NCBI GenBank assembly: GCA_016302925.1
Contig: JAEDMR010000076.1
Location: forward strand, 1 to 9,295
DNA length: 9,295 bases
Origin: Bacillota bacterium
Lineage (GTDB): Bacteria > Bacillota > Clostridia > Peptostreptococcales > Anaerovoracaceae
Direction of reading: 5' to 3'
Part shown: one piece after another, positions 1-5,510 of the stretch
How the letters are laid out: each line of letters begins with the position of its first letter
Position numbering within the stretch: the first letter of the stretch is position 1
Position numbers and translations under genes: made by a program
Notes under the pieces: model-generated
Database searches by the model: none
Told to the model about the DNA's origin: nothing
What the model saw: only the letters and a program-made list of their open reading frames with translations

Positions 1-212
1 ATGCCGCATGTGAAAAGCTTGGAGGAAGCATTTACATTTTTCCAGGCTCCATGCACGAACTGTATATTGTCCGGGAGGAGCCGGCTAAACTGGACTTTTA
101 CCGGCAGGTGGTTGCTTGTGCGAACAGCGACGTTGTGGACGAGACCGAGTGGTTGTCCGGGCAGGTATATCGGTATAATCAAAAAACAGGGAAGGTGAGG
201 GTAGCGACCTAG
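1..212 (+). CDS. DUF5688-like protein, C-terminal fragment
   Basis: This is the tail of a gene cut by the left edge. The meaningful frame starts at base 3 and stops with TAG at 210-212, giving about 69 residues. The stretch LGGSIYIFPGSMHELYIV, followed about 40 residues later by LSGQVYRYNQKTG, resembles the C-terminal end of DUF5688 proteins, which carry a pattern like LG-x-FYILPSSIHEVI-V and a final L-S-x-x-VY-x-Y segment. These proteins are common in Lachnospiraceae and have no established function, so none is proposed. A second open frame beginning with ATG at base 1 overlaps the same DNA, but it encodes a low-complexity Trp/Arg-rich product typical of a wrong-frame shadow. The gene converges on the rib operon and stops 31 bases before the HAD stop codon. 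Confidence 0.6.
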   Translation, partial: AACEKLGGSIYIFPGSMHELYIVREEPAKLDFYRQVVACANSDVVDETEWLSGQVYRYNQKTGKVRVAT

Positions 213-224
213 CCTCTTCAGGCA

Positions 225-257
225 GAAGAAAAGGACGCCGGCTCAAAGCAGGCGTCC
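225..257 (-). terminator. Rho-independent terminator of the rib operon
   Basis: On the minus strand the arms GGACGCC (257-251) and GGCGTCC (239-233) form a 7-bp perfect stem. A short inner GC/GC pairing sits inside a loop of 11 bases. The stem is followed by TTTTCTTCT (232-224). The 5' arm lies inside the last codons of the HAD gene and the stop codon is in the loop region, so the operon ends very tightly. On the plus strand there is no T tract after the stem, so it should terminate mainly the rib operon and not the converging DUF5688-like gene. Confidence 0.75.
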
Positions 258-893
258 TATGGCTTCCGGAAGCTCCCGGATATCTTTTATTATTTCACTT
301 GCTCCGCAGAATTCATCCTCCCGGCCATACCCGTAACCGCAGGCAATGGCGGGCAGCCCGTATTTTTCTGCAATCTGCAGATCATGGAACCGGTCTCCGA
401 TAATGATATACGATCCGGGATGGTCCTTTTGAATCCGGAGAAAGATTTCGTATTTCGGTACATAATCATAGTCTTCGCTGCAGTAAAAATCCTCGAAATA
501 GCGTTCCAGACCGAAAGTGGCCTGATGCTGCTTCAGATAGGCTTTTTTACAGTTGCTGAGGAAGAGCAGATGGTATCCGTCATTTTTCAGCTGCTGCAGA
601 GTCTCTTCTGTACCGGGAAAGAGACGTGCCTGCCCGTCTGCAATGCGCCGCACCATTTCCGCAGTTACCACGGCACTGGCATCCATCAGCCTGCTCCAGG
701 GCTGATCCGGAAGGAGGGTGGTCCACATTTCCTTCGGCGAATAACCAAGCCAGCTTTTGATCACGTCGTCGGTGAAATCCTGATCCGGAGCCAGTCCTCG
801 CTGCACCAGACTGCGGTATGCCAGCCGGAAAGCCGGAATATAGATGTGTGCTGTATCGTGGAGCGTACCGTCGTAGTCAAAGAGAAGATTCAT
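243..893 (-). CDS. HAD-superfamily phosphatase, candidate missing enzyme of riboflavin synthesis
   Basis: A 216-residue haloacid dehalogenase-type hydrolase resembling phosphoglycolate phosphatase (Gph/subfamily I). The visible motifs are complete: motif I DYDGT with nucleophile Asp6 and Asp8, motif II LSN with Ser113, motif III Lys147, and motif IV GDRFHD with Asp167 and Asp171. Residues of about 15-90 would form the helical C1 cap that sets the substrate. The ATG at 893-891 follows an AAGGGA ribosome binding site that overlaps the ribH stop codon; only 12 bases separate the genes, so they are almost certainly cotranscribed and FMN-controlled. The riboflavin pathway needs a phosphatase for 5-amino-6-(5-phospho-D-ribitylamino)uracil, and known ones (YcsE, YitU and YwtE in Bacillus subtilis, YigB and YbjI in Escherichia coli) are HAD enzymes. 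That role is inferred from position alone. Phosphoglycolate or another sugar phosphate remains possible. Confidence 0.85.
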   Translation of the reverse strand: MNLLFDYDGTLHDTAHIYIPAFRLAYRSLVQRGLAPDQDFTDDVIKSWLGYSPKEMWTTLLPDQPWSRLMDASAVVTAEMVRRIADGQARLFPGTEETLQQLKNDGYHLLFLSNCKKAYLKQHQATFGLERYFEDFYCSEDYDYVPKYEIFLRIQKDHPGSYIIIGDRFHDLQIAEKYGLPAIACGYGYGREDEFCGASEIIKDIRELPEAIGRLL

Positions 894-905
894 CTTAAAA
901 TTCCC

Positions 906-1373
906 TTAACCTTCGATGGCGCGGATCAGGTTTACCATTTCGATAGCACCTTCCGCACATTCGCTGCCCTTGTTGCCCGCTTTCGTACCGGCACGTTCGA
1001 TGGCCTGCTCGATGTTTTCGGTTGTCAGAACGCCGAACATGACAGGAATGCTGTTGTTTAAGGATACCTGTGCAATGCCCTTGGATACTTCGCTGCAGAC
1101 GTAGTCATAGTGGGACGTATTTCCGCGGATGACTGCACCCAGACAGATGATCGCATCGTATTTTCCGGTCTTCGCCATTTTGGATGCGATAAGAGGAATT
1201 TCAAATGCACCAGGTACCCAGGCCACATCGATCTCTTCCGATTTCACATCGTGACGCTGCAGGGTGTCGATGGCACCGGAAAGAAGCTTGGATGAGATAA
1301 ATTCATTAAAGCGTGCGGCAACGATGCCGATTCTGGTGTTCTGGGAGACTAATTTTCCTTCGTAAGTGTTCAT
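906..1373 (-). CDS. ribH: 6,7-dimethyl-8-ribityllumazine synthase
   Basis: Lumazine synthase condenses 5-amino-6-ribitylaminouracil with 3,4-dihydroxy-2-butanone 4-phosphate, the penultimate step to riboflavin. It usually assembles as a pentamer or a 60-subunit capsid. From the chosen start it has 155 residues, close to the 154 of Bacillus subtilis. Key residues then fall at the familiar numbers: Phe22 in RFNEFI, VPGAFEIP at 54-61, GAVIRGNTSHYDYV with catalytic His88, Phe113 and Arg127. The open frame has an ATG three codons upstream (1382), but that ATG directly abuts the AAAGGA Shine-Dalgarno sequence. The ATG at 1373 sits 9 bases from it and begins MNTYEGKLV, which aligns with family N-termini. 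It lies 57 bases after ribBA, the widest gap in the operon, and is followed by the HAD gene. Confidence 0.97.
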   Translation of the reverse strand: MNTYEGKLVSQNTRIGIVAARFNEFISSKLLSGAIDTLQRHDVKSEEIDVAWVPGAFEIPLIASKMAKTGKYDAIICLGAVIRGNTSHYDYVCSEVSKGIAQVSLNNSIPVMFGVLTTENIEQAIERAGTKAGNKGSECAEGAIEMVNLIRAIEG

Positions 1374-1430
1374 GGTTTTCATTCCTTTCGTCTTGATTTA
1401 TAAAGTGGTATTCTACTTTTGTGTTTCCGT

Positions 1431-2636
1431 TTAGTATTGAAGCAAATGGCCCATTTTTTCCTGTTTTGTTTTCAGGTAGAACAGGTCATGGGTATTGGCG
1501 GCGATCTGAATCGGAACGCGCTCAATGATTTCCATACCGAAATCTTTCAGCTGATAGACCTTATCCGGGTTGTTTGTCAGAAGGCGGAGGGTTTTCGCTC
1601 CCAGATCCTGCAGAATCTGGGCTCCGATAAAATATTCACGCAGATCGCCTGCGAATCCGAGAGCCAGATTGGCTTCCAGCGTGTCCATTCCCTGATCCTG
1701 AAGCTCATAGGCCCGGAGCTTGTTGATCAGGCCGATTCCACGGCCTTCCTGGCGCATGTACAGGAGAATACCGCGGCCTTCTGCATTGATCTGCTGCATG
1801 GCAGCTGCGAACTGCTGTCCACAGTCACAGCGCTGGGATCCGAAGGCATCGCCGGTAAGACACTCGGAATGCACGCGGCAGAGCAGGTCTTCGCCATTTC
1901 CGATGTCGCCTTTCACCAGTGCTACATGATGTTCTCCATTGAGCTTGTTCACATAGCCGTAGGCGACGAAGTCGCCGTAACGGGTCGGCATTTTTGTTTT
2001 CGCTACCTGCTTCACCAGCTTTTCATGTTTCTTCCGGTATTCCTGCAGGGCTTTGATGGAGATGAATTTTAAATTATATTTCTTTGCCAGCTCTTTCAGT
2101 TCCGGCGTGCGCATCATGGTTCCGTCTTCCCGCATGATCTCGCAGCAGAGACCGCATTCCTTCAGTCCCGCCAGACGCATCAGATCTACCGTAGCTTCCG
2201 TATGACCGTTTCGTTCCAGGACACCGATTTTCTTGGCCAGCAGGGGGAACATGTGACCCGGCCGCCGAAAATCATCGGCTCTGGCGTCCTCGCTGACGCA
2301 CATTCTGGCAGTATAGCCGCGCTCCTTGGCAGAGATACCGGTAGTGGTGTTTACATGGTCGATGGAGACGGTAAAGGCGGTACAGTGATTGTCTGTGTTA
2401 TAGTCTACCATCTGCGGGAGCTGCAGCTTCTGACAGTAGTAGCTGCTCATGGGCATGCAGATCAGACCTTTTCCGTGTACAGCCATAAAGTTTACGTTCT
2501 CCGTGGTGGCAAATTCTGCGGCGCAGATGAAATCACCTTCATTTTCTCTGTCCGGATCGTCGGTGCAGAGGATAATCTTCCCCTGACGCAGATCCTCCAG
2601 GGCTTCTTCAATGGTGTTGAATCTGAAATCTTCCAT
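1431..2636 (-). CDS. ribBA: Bifunctional 3,4-dihydroxy-2-butanone 4-phosphate synthase / GTP cyclohydrolase II
   Basis: This fused enzyme starts both branches of riboflavin synthesis: the N-terminal half converts ribulose 5-phosphate to the four-carbon unit and the C-terminal half opens GTP. From the chosen start it has 401 residues. The RibB half (about 1-200) shows DDPDRENEGDF at 26-36, RRPGH at 124-128 and GHTEA at 144-148. The RibA half shows the zinc cysteines Cys259, Cys270 and Cys272 in HSECLTGDAFGSQRCDCG, YMRQEGRGIGL at 293-303, LLTNNP near 352-357 and the terminal KMGHLL motif. Both halves look intact. The ATG at 2636 has an AAAGGA ribosome binding site 9 bases upstream and begins MEDFRFNTIEEAL; the longer frame would start with TTG inside ribE and lacks a comparable site. 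It begins 16 bases after the ribE stop codon. Confidence 0.97.
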   Translation of the reverse strand: MEDFRFNTIEEALEDLRQGKIILCTDDPDRENEGDFICAAEFATTENVNFMAVHGKGLICMPMSSYYCQKLQLPQMVDYNTDNHCTAFTVSIDHVNTTTGISAKERGYTARMCVSEDARADDFRRPGHMFPLLAKKIGVLERNGHTEATVDLMRLAGLKECGLCCEIMREDGTMMRTPELKELAKKYNLKFISIKALQEYRKKHEKLVKQVAKTKMPTRYGDFVAYGYVNKLNGEHHVALVKGDIGNGEDLLCRVHSECLTGDAFGSQRCDCGQQFAAAMQQINAEGRGILLYMRQEGRGIGLINKLRAYELQDQGMDTLEANLALGFAGDLREYFIGAQILQDLGAKTLRLLTNNPDKVYQLKDFGMEIIERVPIQIAANTHDLFYLKTKQEKMGHLLQY

Positions 2637-2652
2637 AATCTCGTTTCCTTTC

Positions 2653-3306
2653 TTAAAATCCATATTTTTCAATAAAACCCATGGTAATGGATGAGGCTTC
2701 TGTTTTCGGTGTGGTCACTGCAGGCTGCAGAAGCTTCTCTACATACTTGCCGATCACATCATTCTCCAGATTGACGATATCGCCAGATTTTCGCCGGGAA
2801 AGGGTAGTCTGCGCTGCGGTATGGGGAATGATGGATACGCTGAAGTCTATGTCTGTGACAGTCGCCACCGTCAGGCTGATCCCATCGATGGCAATGGAGC
2901 CTTTTTCGATGATATAACGCAGGATCGAAGGGGATGCACTGATGGTATACCAGACTGCAATGTCATCCTGACGGATGGCAGAAACGGTTCCAATGCCGTC
3001 GATGTGTCCCGATACGATATGTCCGCCAAACCTGCTGCCGGCTGCCATTGCGCGCTCCAGATTCACCGGGCTTCCCTGACGTAGATTTCCCAGAGAGGAA
3101 CGGTTCAGCGTCTCATGCATAACGTCGGCAGTGAAATAGCTGCTGCCGTGGGAAGTGACAGTCAGACAGACGCCGTTGACCGCGATGCTGTCTCCATCCT
3201 TTACGTCTTCAAGAACTTTTTCGGCCCGGATGGTAAGAAGGGAACTGGCCGGGCCGTGATGTACAGCCTGAATGATTCCGATTTCTTCTATGATTCCTGT
3301 AAACAA
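2653..3306 (-). CDS. ribE: Riboflavin synthase, alpha subunit type
   Basis: Riboflavin synthase dismutates two molecules of 6,7-dimethyl-8-ribityllumazine into riboflavin and the ribH substrate. The 217-residue protein has the diagnostic N-terminus MFTGIIEEIG and the two-fold internal repeat of the family: GDSIAVNGVCLTV with Cys47 in barrel one and KGSIAIDGISLTV at about 135-147 in barrel two. GSRFGGHIVSGHIDG holds His101, and VNLE occurs at the end of each barrel. The start codon is TTG (3306-3304), not ATG, because FTGI must directly follow residue 1. It is preceded by an unusually long Shine-Dalgarno match. The first 19 bases overlap the end of ribD, suggesting coupled translation. In Bacillus nomenclature the gene is called ribB or ribE. 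Confidence 0.96.
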   Translation of the reverse strand: MFTGIIEEIGIIQAVHHGPASSLLTIRAEKVLEDVKDGDSIAVNGVCLTVTSHGSSYFTADVMHETLNRSSLGNLRQGSPVNLERAMAAGSRFGGHIVSGHIDGIGTVSAIRQDDIAVWYTISASPSILRYIIEKGSIAIDGISLTVATVTDIDFSVSIIPHTAAQTTLSRRKSGDIVNLENDVIGKYVEKLLQPAVTTPKTEASSITMGFIEKYGF

Positions 3307-4418
3307 GGAAGGATCACCTCGCTTTCCAGCAAAATATCTCCGTCAATGGTTTGTATAGATGGCGGCGCCAGATGAATGCAGTGCTGGGGATCCGGATAGC
3401 CCTGACCGCCGATGGGACTGCGGGCTGTTTCACCGCCAAGCAGCTTCGGTGCGATATAGGCCTGCACCAGATGTACCTGACCGGCGGAGAGTACTGCCCA
3501 GTTCAGGCGGCTTCCGCCCTCCAGAAGGATGCTGTCGATGCCTCTGCTTCCCAGCTCCTGCATCAATGCAGGAAGAGAAAGGTGTCCATCTTCTCCAATC
3601 GGGATGAAAATGACCTGACAGCCTGCTGACTTGAGTGCAGACGTTTTTACTGCCATCTCTGGATCATACGTTATCCCTGCAGCGATGATTGTCGGTACTT
3701 CTGCAGCTGTGGTCACAATCCGGGCAGAGAGGGGAATCTGCAGATGGGTATCACAGATGACCCGAACCGGATTCCTGCCGCCGTCAATCCTGCAGGTAAG
3801 CAGAGGATCATCGGCAAGTACCGTGCCGATACCAACCATGATGGCAGTATATCGGTTTCTGTCTTTCTGTACATTCTTTCGTGCAGCTTCTCCGGTAATC
3901 CACTGGGAAGCACCGGTATATGCCGCAATTTTCCCATCCATGGTCATGGCATATTTCATAACCACATAGGGTGTATGGCAGGTGATATAGTGAAAGAAGA
4001 CGCGGTTGAGCCGATCACACTGTGCTTTGAGAACACCGCTGACCACTTTGATGCCGTGATCCCGAAGAATCTGCAGTCCTTTTCCCGCAACCAGCGGATT
4101 GGGATCATCGGATCCGGTCACGACGCGGGATATGCCTGCTTCCATAATGGCATCGGTACAGGGCGGGGTCTTGCCATGATGGCAGCAGGGCTCCAGTGTC
4201 ACGTAGATGGAAGCCCCTGCAGGATCTTCTCCACGTCTTCTGCAGTCCGCCAGGGCGTTGCGTTCCGCATGGAGTCCGCCATACTTTTCATGCCAGCCTT
4301 CGCCAATGATTTTCCCGTCCTTGACGATGACTGCACCTACCATAGGATTGGGGCTCACATGGCCTGCACCTCTTTCGGCAAGAGAAAGGGCGCGCTGCAT
4401 ATATATTTCGTCAGACAT
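3288..4418 (-). CDS. ribD: Riboflavin-specific deaminase / 5-amino-6-(5-phosphoribosylamino)uracil reductase
   Basis: This two-domain enzyme carries out the second and third steps of the GTP branch: deamination of the pyrimidine ring, then NADPH-dependent reduction of the ribose side chain. From the chosen start it has 376 residues. The deaminase domain (about 1-145) has SPNPMVGAVIV, then His50 and Glu52 in HAE, and zinc cysteines Cys78 and Cys87 in PCCHHGKTPPC. The reductase domain has MKYAMTMDGKIA at about 154-165, SQWIT at 171-175, VGIGTVLADDPLL near 195-207 and LEGG at 299-302. The ATG at 4418 follows a perfect AGGAGG with 7 bases between them and starts MSDEIYMQRAL, as in relatives. An open frame extends 23 codons further upstream, but it runs through the leader hairpin and the second terminator, so it is not coding. 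ribD is first in the operon and under the FMN riboswitch. Confidence 0.97.
   Translation of the reverse strand: MSDEIYMQRALSLAERGAGHVSPNPMVGAVIVKDGKIIGEGWHEKYGGLHAERNALADCRRRGEDPAGASIYVTLEPCCHHGKTPPCTDAIMEAGISRVVTGSDDPNPLVAGKGLQILRDHGIKVVSGVLKAQCDRLNRVFFHYITCHTPYVVMKYAMTMDGKIAAYTGASQWITGEAARKNVQKDRNRYTAIMVGIGTVLADDPLLTCRIDGGRNPVRVICDTHLQIPLSARIVTTAAEVPTIIAAGITYDPEMAVKTSALKSAGCQVIFIPIGEDGHLSLPALMQELGSRGIDSILLEGGSRLNWAVLSAGQVHLVQAYIAPKLLGGETARSPIGGQGYPDPQHCIHLAPPSIQTIDGDILLESEVILPCLQES
3311..3320 (-). promoter_or_regulatory. Extended Shine-Dalgarno site for the TTG start of ribE
   Basis: The minus strand reads GGAAAGCGAGGTGATCC just before TTCC and the TTG codon. The ten bases GAGGTGATCC are complementary to the 3' end of 16S rRNA, and GAAAG further upstream would match too, with one base interrupting. 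The site lies inside the last codons of ribD. It is decisive for the start, since there is no nearby ATG in frame and TTG is a weak initiator that a strong site could compensate for. Confidence 0.8.
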
Positions 4419-4433
4419 TCTATAACCTCCTGA

Positions 4434-4457
4434 CATCCTGCCAGAGCCGGCAGGATG
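4434..4457 (-). promoter_or_regulatory. Perfect hairpin immediately upstream of the ribD ribosome binding site
   Basis: On the minus strand CATCCTGCC (4457-4449) and GGCAGGATG (4442-4434) form a 9-bp perfect stem with a six-base loop. The 3' arm ends two bases before CAGGAGG/AGGAGG of ribD. There is no T tract after it, so it is not an intrinsic terminator. It does not itself cover the ribosome binding site. The 5' arm overlaps a segment, UCCAUCC, that is complementary to GGAUGGA at the 3' end of the FMN aptamer, so an alternative pairing is possible. A role in translation control or in protecting the readthrough mRNA is inference. Confidence 0.6.
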
Positions 4458-4468
4458 GATTTTGTCAA

Positions 4469-4501
4469 GAAAAAAAGCTCTGAACAAAAATGCTCAGAGC
4501 T
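4469..4501 (-). terminator. Strong intrinsic terminator of the FMN riboswitch
   Basis: Minus-strand arms AGCTCTGAGC (4501-4492) and GTTCAGAGCT (4485-4476) form a 10-bp stem (one G-U pair) around a six-base A/T-rich loop. The stem runs straight into a T tract (TTTTTT then C, 4475-4469). It lies between the FMN aptamer and the ribD start, where the expression platform of a transcription-terminating riboswitch belongs. It is the strongest terminator in the leader. Confidence 0.85.
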
Positions 4502-4504
4502 CAT

Positions 4505-4541
4505 GAAAAACAAAAACAAAAAGTCCGGCAACCGAATGCCG
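4505..4541 (-). terminator. First candidate terminator after the FMN aptamer
   Basis: Minus-strand arms CGGCA (4541-4537) and TGCCG (4530-4526) close a six-base loop. A short GAC follows, then the T-rich run TTTTTGTTTTTGTTTTT (4522-4506). The stem is short, so it would be weaker than the next hairpin. The 3' arm region GTTGCCGG (4532-4525) is complementary, with a 2-base bulge, to CCGGTGCAAC inside the aptamer (4594-4585). That pairing could act as an antiterminator when FMN is absent; it is inferred from complementarity only. Confidence 0.5.
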
Positions 4542-4548
4542 ATTCTTT

Positions 4549-4660
4549 GCCTTCTTCCATCCAGACTATACTGTCGGTACCGGAGTTGCACCGGTTCCTG
4601 CGCTGCTGCGCTCGCGGACTTTACCGCCGATCGGGAATTTCACCCTGCCCTGAAGACATT
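4549..4660 (-). promoter_or_regulatory. FMN riboswitch aptamer (RFN element)
   Basis: Read on the minus strand, this leader carries the conserved RFN blocks in order: AGGGCAGGGTGAAATTCCC, GATCGGCGGTAAAGTCCGCG, then GTGCAACTCCGGTACCGAC, and AGTATAGTCTGGATGGAAG. A closing P1 stem is made by TCTTC (4656-4652) and GAAGA (4557-4553). FMN binding to such elements stabilises the aptamer and turns off downstream riboflavin genes. Here it sits between the rib promoter and the terminator hairpins ahead of ribD, so it should reduce transcription of the whole ribD-to-HAD operon when FMN is plentiful. The match to the consensus is strong across all helices. Confidence 0.97.
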
Positions 4661-4692
4661 CTATGATTCACTTGTATTTCTAACTGTTCTTT

Positions 4693-4721
4693 ATGCTACC
4701 ACTCCGACCGGAGATTGTCAA
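4693..4721 (-). promoter_or_regulatory. SigA-type promoter of the riboflavin operon
   Basis: On the minus strand a perfect -35 box TTGACA (4721-4716) is followed after 17 bases by a -10 box TAGCAT (4698-4693, four of six matches). Transcription would begin near 4686, about 26-30 bases before the FMN aptamer. The spacer contains a palindrome, CTCCG-GT-CGGAG (4713-4702), positioned where a repressor or activator could bind. It may be chance. Confidence 0.8.
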
Positions 4722-4756
4722 GAGATGAAAGAAAAAAATCTGCTGGGAGGCTGCGG

Positions 4757-4784
4757 GCATACTGCCGCGGGGAATGTGCATACT
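4757..4784 (+). repeat. Direct GCATACT repeat upstream of rubrerythrin
   Basis: GCATACT occurs at 4757-4763 and again at 4778-4784, exactly 21 bases apart, or two helical turns. It lies in the region between the rib promoter and rubrerythrin, where I could not find a convincing -35/-10 pair for rubrerythrin. It could be a paired regulator site or a chance repeat. The rest of 4722-4824 shows only a small GC-rich imperfect hairpin around 4753-4768 and the rubrerythrin ribosome binding site. Confidence 0.25.
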
Positions 4785-4824
4785 ATGGAATACAGAATTC
4801 ATGAAAGAAACAGGAGGAAATGGA

Positions 4825-5421
4825 ATGGGTACTGATTTTATGAACAGCGAGACGAAAGTCAATCTGATGCGGGCATTTGCGGGAGAGAGTCAGGCGAGAA
4901 ACAGGTATACCTTTGCGGCAGATAAGATGAGAAATCAGAATCTGCAGGTGCTGGAGCAGATATTTCTCTTTACTGCAGGACAGGAGAAGGAGCATGCAGA
5001 AATCTTTTATAACCATCTGAAGGATCTGGCAGGTGAGTCCATCCTGATCGAGGGGGGATATCCGGTGGATCCGTCGGATACGGCGGCGCAGCTGCTTCGC
5101 AGTGCGCAGAACAACGAATATGAAGAGTGGGAAACCGTGTACCAGGCCTTTGGGGATAAAGCTGTGGAGGAGGGATTTCTTCCGGTGGCGACATCCTTTT
5201 ATCGGATTGCGGAGATCGAAAAGACCCATGGCGACCGGTTTGGTATGTTTGCGGATCTGTTGGAATCGGGAAAGCTGTTTGCAGCAGAAGAGCCGACCCG
5301 GTGGATGTGTCTGAACTGTGGTCATATTCATACTGGGATGGATGCGCCGGAGATCTGTCCGGTCTGTCATCATCCGCAGGGGTATTTCATCCGGATCCAG
5401 CAGGCTCCGTATACCGATTAG
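4825..5421 (+). CDS. rbr: Rubrerythrin
   Basis: Rubrerythrin is a cytoplasmic non-haem iron protein that reduces hydrogen peroxide in anaerobes. The 198-residue protein has a four-helix diiron domain followed by a rubredoxin domain. Likely diiron ligands are Glu21 in GESQARNRY, Glu54 and His57 in EKEH, Glu98 and Glu101 in EYEEW, and Glu132 and His135 in EKTH. The rubredoxin iron site is Cys162 and Cys165 (CLNC) with Cys178 and Cys181 (CPVC). All are present, so it should be functional. The ATG at 4825 follows AGGAGG with 7 bases between them; the open frame extends 17 codons upstream without a ribosome binding site. It is transcribed divergently from the riboflavin operon and ends at a terminator. 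The electron donor (NADH:rubredoxin reductase, rubredoxin) is not in the window. Confidence 0.96.
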   Translation: MGTDFMNSETKVNLMRAFAGESQARNRYTFAADKMRNQNLQVLEQIFLFTAGQEKEHAEIFYNHLKDLAGESILIEGGYPVDPSDTAAQLLRSAQNNEYEEWETVYQAFGDKAVEEGFLPVATSFYRIAEIEKTHGDRFGMFADLLESGKLFAAEEPTRWMCLNCGHIHTGMDAPEICPVCHHPQGYFIRIQQAPYTD

Positions 5422-5450
5422 AATTGTATTTCGGGGAAATGTGAAAGCGA

Positions 5451-5495
5451 AAACGCTCCCTGCAGCATGACATGCAGAGAGCGTTTCTTTCTTTG
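5451..5495. terminator. Bidirectional-looking intrinsic terminator between convergent genes
   Basis: AAACGCTC (5451-5458) pairs with GAGCGTTT (5479-5486). After one mismatch the stem continues with CTGCA (5460-5464) and TGCAG (5473-5477), giving about 13 bp around an 8-base loop. On the plus strand it runs into TTTCTTTCTTT; on the minus strand it is followed by TTTTCGCTTTC. It ends rubrerythrin and plausibly also the converging minus-strand gene, although the minus-strand T tract is weaker. Confidence 0.8.
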
Positions 5496-5510
5496 ATTCG
5501 AATTCTTCAA

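Noticed and set aside
384..1061. A 225-codon open frame on the plus strand opposite the HAD gene and ribH
   Set aside because: It is antisense to two clear genes, shows no family motif and has no ribosome binding site; it arises from the codon bias of the real genes.
1374..1430. The 57-base gap between ribBA and ribH, checked for an internal promoter or terminator
   Set aside because: Only a weak AAAGT/ACTTT pairing is visible, with no T tract and no convincing -35/-10 pair.
1419..2072. A 217-codon plus-strand open frame antisense to ribBA
   Set aside because: It lies entirely opposite ribBA, whose GTP cyclohydrolase motifs are continuous and intact; the antisense product resembles no known protein.
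4419..4487. A possible 23-residue N-terminal extension of RibD in the same frame
   Set aside because: It would translate through the leader hairpin and the riboswitch terminator, while a perfect AGGAGG precedes the ATG at 4418 and family N-termini match that start.
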